This document shows, piece after piece, positions 39,901 to 48,900 of a DNA stretch of 64,000 nt. The first letter of the stretch is position 1, and each line of letters opens with the position of its first letter. The notes under the pieces are model-generated. The model did not search any database, was not told where the DNA came from, and saw only the letters and a list, made by a program, of their open reading frames with translations. Where the stretch lies: the NCBI GenBank assembly GCA_051294375.1, contig CM119269.1, positions 20,254,814 to 20,318,813 of the forward strand, read 5' to 3'. Both the position numbers and the translations under genes were made by a program. Origin of the DNA: Paraspadella gotoi. Its lineage: Eukaryota > Chaetognatha.

Positions 39901-42900
39901 ACTCCCGGTTGAAAACTCTTTAGAATTCCGATCGTTAGCTCCTCTTTTACTTTTACTTTAAATAAAAATTTCACCAAAATGGACTAATTCACTTTTACCA
40001 TGATCGTATCATATCAAAATAACCTAATAAAATGTAAAGAAAAATTTTGAGAGCCCTTCAGACACTTTGCCAAAGATTCCAAAATTGGACCTCATTTGTT
40101 GAACAGGAACATACCTCAGTCATGTTTATATCGTTTTCAAGGAAAAAAATCCCTTTCATTTCTATATAAAATCAGAGATGGAAAATTTTTCGTCCAGAAG
40201 CAGTCTATTTGTTCTGGCTTGTTTGATATCAAGATGTTTATGATTTGACAAGAGAAAAAAATGCGAGCCCTTCAGATGCAACAGGATCAGAATCAAGTGT
40301 TTTTTACATCGAATATTTTACCAGAATTTTTACCAGGAGCGTTTATATTGTTTGGTAGTCAGATTTGAACGAAAATCTCCATTGAAAAAGTCTTCCTCGA
40401 TCTCTAAGAACGACGTAGACTCCTAAGTTATGAGTAAATATAAGTAAACGAATTCAAGTAAATATGACTTTGTTTATTCCATTTAAATTCATTTCAATTC
40501 GCACGATTCCATCCAAACTTTATATCCAAACTTTAGCTCAATCACACACAAAATTTCAAGTCAATCTTGCACTCACGTGTAATTGAGTTTTTTAATTTTC
40601 GCAGTAGGCTATATTTATATATAGTACAATCCTTATAAAATCGAAAAATTTCAAATTAGGCTTTTCTTAATTTTGATTGCAGATTTGAATTCCTCGTCAA
40701 AAGTTGATAAAAGAAAATATAGATCGTTTTTAAAAATTATTTTATTAAGTGGTTAAAATTTAAAAAACTATATTTAATATATAAAAAGTTAATTTTCAGC
40801 TTAAACTATAGCTTTTTCTAATTTTTGACCCACTTAATGAAGGAATTTTTCAAAAAGAGTTATATTTCTTTTTATCAACTTTTTATGACAAATCCAAATC
40901 TGCAAAAAAAATCTTTAAAAAAACTGTTTTGAAATTTTAACATTTATTGGTTTAGTACTAGTATAAATATGGCCTACTGCGTTAATTGTAAATTTATTAT
41001 AAATTTTTTATTACATAAATGTTTATTAGTATAATGTTGTTCGTTCCTCACTTTTAGAATTTTAATTAAAGTTAAATTTAGGAATTTTACTACGCCTTAC
41101 TGCTAGGCGGCACCGGGCTAGAACCCCGGACCTTTGGGTTGGGAGGCAAATGACTTGCCTCCGGCACCAATGGCACTGATGAGGTTGGTGGATTTAAGTC
41201 CACCATACTAACAATTAATTTTACCATTTTTTAAAATTTATCCTTTCATTAATTAATTTTTGCTTTTCTCCTCGGCTTCATTTCTTTCTTTTTTTTCTTC
41301 TAACTCTTTATTTCTTCAACTTTATATCTCGCTCAAATTGAGCCTCAATCACACACTTTCCGACTCAGTACCCACACACAAAATTTGTCTAAACCATCTC
41401 ATGATTTTAATTAAAATATAAAAATTCCTTAATCCTCAATTCAATTCGATTCCATCCAAACTTTTATATCAACTTTATATCAAACTTTAGCTCAATCACA
41501 CACAAAATTTCAAGTCAATCTTGCACTCACGTTTAATTGAGTTCAAAGCAAAGGGGGACGGACGGACGGACGGACGGATGGACATATAGATGGACAGACA
41601 GACAGACGGATGAACATATGTTTTTTTACATAATTTATCATAATTCCATGCTCTGACATGAAGTGTCTTACCGACAAGATTGTGGTGACGGACCGACGGA
41701 CCGACAAAGTGAAATTATAGAGCCGGAATCTGCTGTAAGTAGATCCGGCTAATAAAAAAATTCAACGATATTCAGTCCAGATTTTCTAAATTTACGGGAA
41801 AAGTTAGGATTCTTAAGGGAACCCAGTGATCGAGGGGGGTCAGGGGGGGTAAAAGGCTGATATCATAACGTTTGGTCCTTCAATCTCCCCCGATTCCAAA
41901 AATGTAATTCTTTCTTCTCTAGTCCAAGGGGAAAGTGGTCAAAAAATTCGATGTTGTCAGCTCGCCTATTTTGTTTAAAAATTCGGTAAGGGGCAAATCT
42001 TTTCCAAGTTTCGATTTTTTCTTTCACGTAAGATGGTATAGAATTTTTTTTTGTTTCCAACTTTACACTAAAAATTATTCGAAAACGAAGGCGAAGACCA
42101 TGACAAAAAATATGACGAAGAAAAGACAACAAAGAATACGGCAGCAAAAAAGAGAGAGAGAAAGAAAGAAAGACTCGGAAAGAGAGAGTTTCAAATTTAA
42201 GCAAGCAGCGGGGATTTAGTACAGATTAATAAGTTAATAATTGACATTTTTATTGTGATTATGACGACGAAAACGACAAAACAATGACAAAAAATACGGC
42301 GAATATGACGAAAAAAAGTTAGAGGAAAACGACGATGAAGAGGAAGACAAAACCGATGACGAAAAAGACAAAGAAGACGAAAACGACGGCGAAGACGACG
42401 AAAAAGATGAAGCCGAAAACAACGAAGACGAAAAACGATGGTGAAGATGACGGCAAAGACGAACTCATAAACACTGTCAATGATTTTTTATTATAAATTT
42501 ATTGACATAGTGGTAATAACCTTTCTTTTTCGTTGTTATGTGTATTAGAAATTTAGAGGCAATTTGGTTTCCTCACCACTTGATCACTATTCTTTCTCAA
42601 CTCTGTGTGGGAAACTTTGCCCTCTCTCTCTCTCTCTCTCCCTTCTTTCACACAAAAAAACTGTCTAACAATTCACAAATTATTTGACGCTGATGAAGGC
42701 TTGCATTCAAAGCCGAAACGTTTTGAAACGTTTCTTTGAAATAAAAATTTGTTGTAAACTGAAACCAAATTGCCTATAAATTTATTATAACGAAAACGAC
42801 AACGAAACGATGAAAACGACGACTAAACGACAAAGAAAACAATACGAAGACGACGACGAAAACGACAACGAAAACGATGAAGACGACAAAAACAACGTAA

Positions 42901-45900
42901 GATGACGACGAAGACAACGATGACGACGAAGACAACGATGACGACGAAGACAACGATGACGACCAAGACGACGAAAATTACGACGAAAACGACGACGAAA
43001 AAGATGACAAAAACGACGACGAAAAATGACGGTGAAAACGACGACGAAAACGACGACGAAAATGACGGTGAAAATGACGGTGATAATGACGACGACGGTG
43101 AAGACGACGACGACGAAACTGTGTGTAAGTTAAAGAGAGGAGAGAGACAGAGAGAGAGAGAGAAAGAGAGAGAGTCATCGTTTAAATTGAACGAACTTCC
43201 ATGAATAATCACTGGATTTACCGGGTCTCCAATATTTCTAAATTTGTTTTTTTTTTTAGATTCGGAAAGAATTTTAGAAAGAAATCGGTGAAAACGACGA
43301 CGATGAAAACTGACTGTGAAGACGAAGACAAAACCAACTCACTCTCTCTCTCTCTCTCCAAACCGATGACGAAAAAGATGAAGAAACGACGGCGAACACT
43401 TTGTCATTGAATTCTTTTTATTAGAAATTTTATTACAACGAGTGAGATAGAAATGAGAGAGAAAGGAAAAAAAATATAATTGAAACCAATATGCATTTTC
43501 AATTTTATTATAAATTTGATTTTGAAATTCATTAGCCTCGCAGACGTATTTTGCTGGTCGTCTTCTATTTCTGTTAAAAATATTGGTTAAGAGTTAAATT
43601 TTATTCATTCACTATTTACTAACTTTATAATAAGATTTTAGCATCAATATCTCCATTTTATTGTTGGAATTAGTCCAGTCTTTTCCGTACGATGTTGAGT
43701 TCATCACTTTCCGTCGGGGCCACCTCGTACGCTGATTATTTTCAAATCAATTCACTAATTGGATAGAAACGTAACCTCCAACATTAATACAAGTATGAGA
43801 AGAGGAAGCGCTCTTTATCTCTCCTAAAATTAAATCTGTTGCAAACTACAGTCAACGGAAACCGGAAAGATATCACATAGGGCATAAGAAATGTTTACCA
43901 AATGAAATGACATCCTTGTTTGAATTTTAAGAGGGATTTGACCTTTTTTTCTGTCCTTTCCTGTGCGTGTATGAAGGAGATGATATCACTATTAAAATTC
44001 CTTTATCAGAGGAGGCCCAGACCCAAGAATTCAGCTTTCTGCATTAAAAAATAAAAATTCGAATTATGGAAAAATGACTTCCCAAGTGAAAGTAGAGAAT
44101 GGAGGGTATCAGTATTTAGGGGAGATCAATTAAAAATTTTCCAAATAAATATCTCGTCCTTGTTCGAATTGCAACAAGGAGATGGGAATTTTTTCTCCAC
44201 TTTCCCGCGCGAAGAAAAATTAATGACTATCACCATTCGAATTCATTTAATGATAGACCCTTAAGCTTATGATATCATTTTTATCACTGGGTCCCCTTAA
44301 GGTTTACGTTTACGTAGAATAAAAAAGTCGAGACAGAGTGCAAAAAATTGGAGCCCGAAACAAAGTTACAAAGGTATACCGTATAGAGTTTGACTACAAA
44401 AAAATATGAAATTAGTACAACCAATTTAAAAAATATCAATTCATTGGATAAATGCTCTCTTGCCCCTGACGTTAGACACGCTATGTAATAGAAAAATGGC
44501 AAGAGAAGTAAACAAGCTTTAGCAACAAAGACGTGGTGACATTGACAGTAATTATTAATGATAAAAATAAATAAATGAAAAAAGTACTTTGCAAGTATAG
44601 GTGAAAAAAAAGTAAGAGAAAAAAAGGAAGGGAAGAGTGAATCACTGAATCACCGTCACCTTTGACTTCCTCAATTCCTCATCCCTCTCAGGTTGATGGA
44701 ATCGTGACCAAAACCGGAGACCCGACTTCCTACATCTGGTGCGAGGCAACGACCAACAAGGGTGTCGTGGTCAAGTGCACTCCGGACGGTTACGTCTACA
44801 ACGAGGACATACCCGCCTGTGTCCCTCCGCAGTATAATGCCGTAAGGAAGTGGTGGTGCAATGGCAATATCCACTAGCACATATTTACAATTAAAAAACT
44901 TTTTTTCTTAAATCAGGCGACGACTAAATGCAAAAACCTTCCGAATACCTGGACTTGCACTACAAACTTTAACGTGGGAACCGTCTGTACTCTCACTTGC
45001 GATACAGGTGAGGGCTGAAAAAGATAAATGTAAAATATTGTTCAAACTTTCTCCAATAAAGCCTTAAAGTGATCGTGACTGAGTCAAGGTTGAAAATAGG
45101 AGTCAATTCGAAATTCTTCTTTCTGGAGTTTCGCGTTTGAAAATAAAAAGTTTAATAAATTTTTATAGTTGCCCGTTTACCTTTGGTTGGGGTGCTTAAA
45201 ATGCCGGTACTAGTGTAAATATAATTCAAAGCAAAGTTGCCTTTTTTTCTCGTTTTACAAGCTTGTTTCCCTGCTTCTCTAAGGTTACGCTCCCTCGGAC
45301 GGAGGAAATGGGATGGTCACTTGTTTGCAAGGATCGAACACGCACGCCAAATGGGACAAACCTATTCCGACATGCAAGTCCAAATGCGTCCCAAATCCCT
45401 GCGTGCAAGGAACATGCGCGCTTCAGGGGGGCAACGCCCAATGCACTTGCACTGCCGGTTGGGAAGGTGAGAATAAGAAAGTGAAGGACGACGTATGGGC
45501 GAAATAGGCTCGGTTTACGAGGATCAAAAATTTGTATAGAAAATTCGTTTTTTAACCGTTTGTTCATTTGATTTTTTTCTTCTTATAGTAAGTTTTTCCA
45601 GCTAACAAAATTTATTAAGCTACGAATTTTTTTATCGAGGCCCAACCTGCACAAAAGTTAAGTTCATGTGTGGCTCCAAAAATTGCGGAAACAAAGGCTA
45701 CTGCATCAACAACATCAACGATCCAAAATGCGAATGCGTTGCTGGTTACGAGGGGAGCACTTGCGCCGACAAGGTAAATCTCAAATGTGGTATGGTTTGG
45801 AATTCTTGGGTAAGGAAGTGAAGATTAAAAACTTGTAGTTAATTGAATTGAATATTCGTGAAAGAACTTAAGGGAGTGGTCTTTTCATACAATTGAAACA

Positions 45901-48900
45901 TTCTTTGAAATATTATACCACTTCATTGATAGGGAAGCCAGGTACTCTGGGAGTGAATAAACGAGACTGTGAGAGAGTCTTGATTGAAAGCTTGCAGGGA
46001 CCTGCTATGTCATTATCTTGTAAGAGTGATGGAGGCCTTAAACCACCAAAGCCTGTCCAAAGTCAGGGGCAAGATAGCTTATTTATTAAATGAATGGATA
46101 ATTTTTATATTGGTTGTACCAATTTCTTAATATTCCTTTTTCTCGTTTTCAGGTTCAGTGTCCCGATCCGACCGCAGCGGTGAAAGGGACGATTGCACCC
46201 ACAGCATCCAAATACGAATTTGAAGATAAGGTCAAGGTCACGTGCGCCACCGGGTGAGTAAGAGTAAGAGAGAGAGATAGATATGGATATTGAATGAAAC
46301 GAACAAATTCCCAATGATCAGCAAATACGTCTCCGGAAAAGCGGCCACCTCCAAAACGCAAGATATTCAGTGTGGAGCAGACAAAAAGTGGACGCCAAAT
46401 ATCGAGTGTCTGCCGGTCGACTGTGGCCAGCCCAAAATACCGCCTGAAAGCGGCTCGGCGACTGCCACAGGTAAGTTTGAATAAACGACCAGCACGAAAT
46501 CCATCCCGCAGGAAGCCGCTCGGATGCCATAGGTAAGTTTGTATCAACAGCTAGCCCAACAACTTCCCATCAAGCTGGAGTCCAACTGCCATAGGTAAGT
46601 TTAAATTAAACTCCAGTTCAACATCGCTCCGACAACCGACAATAGTAAGTTAAACTTAATGGCAAAACAAACATTGCAATCGCTACAATGTCGCCACATT
46701 GTTTGCGAAGAAAAAGTGACTGAGCAGTCACAAGTAACAGAGTTGTGACAGAGAAAACTTGCGACAGAGTTGACTGTTGAGTGTTGACCTTTTCTCGATT
46801 CTCCCTCACAGCCACCGTTTACGACAGCACCGCAGATCTGAGGTGCCAAGTGGGTTACTCCATCCCTACTCTTAGCGGTGCCAACAGCGGAACTTTGAAA
46901 TGTCAAGACAACGGAGAGTGGGGCACTGCGGTTTGCCAGCCGCATAACTGTCAAGCTCTCACGGCGCCTGCCAACGCTCTATCCGTTACTCGTGAGTACT
47001 TTAAATTAAAAGTTATGTCTTTCGTTAATTCATTCATTTAATCATTTTTAGTTTTATTTATTATTGATAATAAATTTTTATTATTATTATTATTAATATT
47101 ATTATTTTACAACTATTCATAGAAAAATTTAAGTCATTTTGTCTTTCTTTATTCCCTTCCGAGACCTAGGTTGATTCTTTAATTTCCATTTTCATTTATT
47201 CATAAATTCACCTAATGAAGAGACAGTAATTATTGATATGTGTTAATGACAGAACCGTTCAATATAAGCAGTCCCTGAGCTTCGGATCAGGCAGTAACAC
47301 CGAGTTAGTTAGGCGGCCACCGGGATAGAACCCCGTGCCTTTGGGTTGGGAGGCGAATGACTTGCCTCCGGCACCAATGGCCACTGATGAACGGTTGGTG
47401 GATTTTAGTCCACCATACTAACAATTAATTTTACCATTTTTTAAAATTTATCCTTTCATTCATTAATTTTTGCTTTTCTCCTCGGCTTCATTTCTTTTTT
47501 TTTCCTCCTAACTCTTTATTTCTTTCACCCTTAGAACCCGTGACTACTTTTGGCAAATCGGCGACGATCACCTGCAGCGTGGGTTACATCGTCAAGGACA
47601 CCACCTCCAACACGGGTTCCGTCATCTGCAAACTTCCCGGCACCGGAACTAACGCCGCCGGTTGGGCCGATTTCCCGGGATGTGTGGAGAAGGTCTGCGA
47701 TGGTCCGCCCGTACCGACCTCGCCTACGGGTGAGTCAATTCGTCTCGAATTAAAATTTTACATGTCGTAGAACAAGTGAAGATTTATACTTGCCACAATA
47801 GCATAAAATATTGAATTTTTAATTTTACAATTTACCTATTTTAGGGACATTGTTATTTAGTGAGTTGTCATAAAAATTGTATAAAAAAGAAATGTAACTC
47901 TGTTCACAAAATTCACGTTGGTCAAAAGTTTTATATATATATATATCATAAATAGATAGCGGCATTATATGTATTTTTTTTAGTGTGGCATATGGTGGAT
48001 GAAGATATTTTGAAACGATTTTTCGGTTAATTTTCAGGTTTAACCAACATCGGAAGTCTTAACTACAACGGGAATTCTTCACCTTACAAATACAACAATG
48101 AGGTACAAACTTTGATGATGGTCCATGAACGACTTGAACGTATCATCTAAACATAAATATCTATTTTTTAAACCTATTGTCGTATCGTATCCTTTCTTTG
48201 CGTTGGGTAGTATCATTAAATGAAGAATTTTGTTTTCTTAACAATTTTGTATAAAGTGAAAATTATTTTCCCCCGCAATCTAACCTCTTCAGGTGACCCT
48301 CCAATGCCAAGCAAATTACAAAGTCAACGGCGGCGACGCAAACAAAAAACTCAAATGCTCCTACACCGGGTGGGTTCCGATGACTGTGACGCCGTCTTGC
48401 ACTCCGCTCAAGTGCAATATAGCATTCGGGACGGGATTCGCCAACGGAGACGTCGTCTTCTCCAACTCGGACAATGTCGGCACTAAAGCCACCATTACTT
48501 GCAAGCCGGGATATATCATCGACTCCACGGTCGGAACGCTGCTAACTCAAGTTTAAAATATACTTTCGTATTATTTCAGTCCTTTCAGTTCTGCTTTTCT
48601 TTAATATGATCTACTTTAAGACTCGGACGGCACATAGGTCCATTCTGTACTGAACATTATTCATCTCCATTTTTTGGTTGTGCCAGGAGTACTCTAGAGC
48701 AACTCTATAATATCACGTGTAGGTGGTTCGATCGGTGGTTCTGTCTGTTTGTCTGTCTATCCATTGGCCTGTCTTACATTTAAATTGATCAAAGTAATTC
48801 GGGTAATATTGCCATAATTCAGTTAATAATACATAGTAGTAGGGTGATATACCATAAGATTCAGAATGTGCACGTGTTTCATATGATGACTGAAAAAAGC

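Larger units (their letters stand above)
21239..44691 (+). other. Proposed giant first intron of the sushi/EGF gene
   Basis: The donor is CAG/GTGGGA and the acceptor is ccctctcag/GTT. The interval holds both satellite arrays, tRNA-like repeats, a Penelope-like fragment and a complete antisense globin gene. All other introns of this gene are under 1 kb. If exon 1 belongs to another gene, this is intergenic space instead. Confidence 0.55.
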
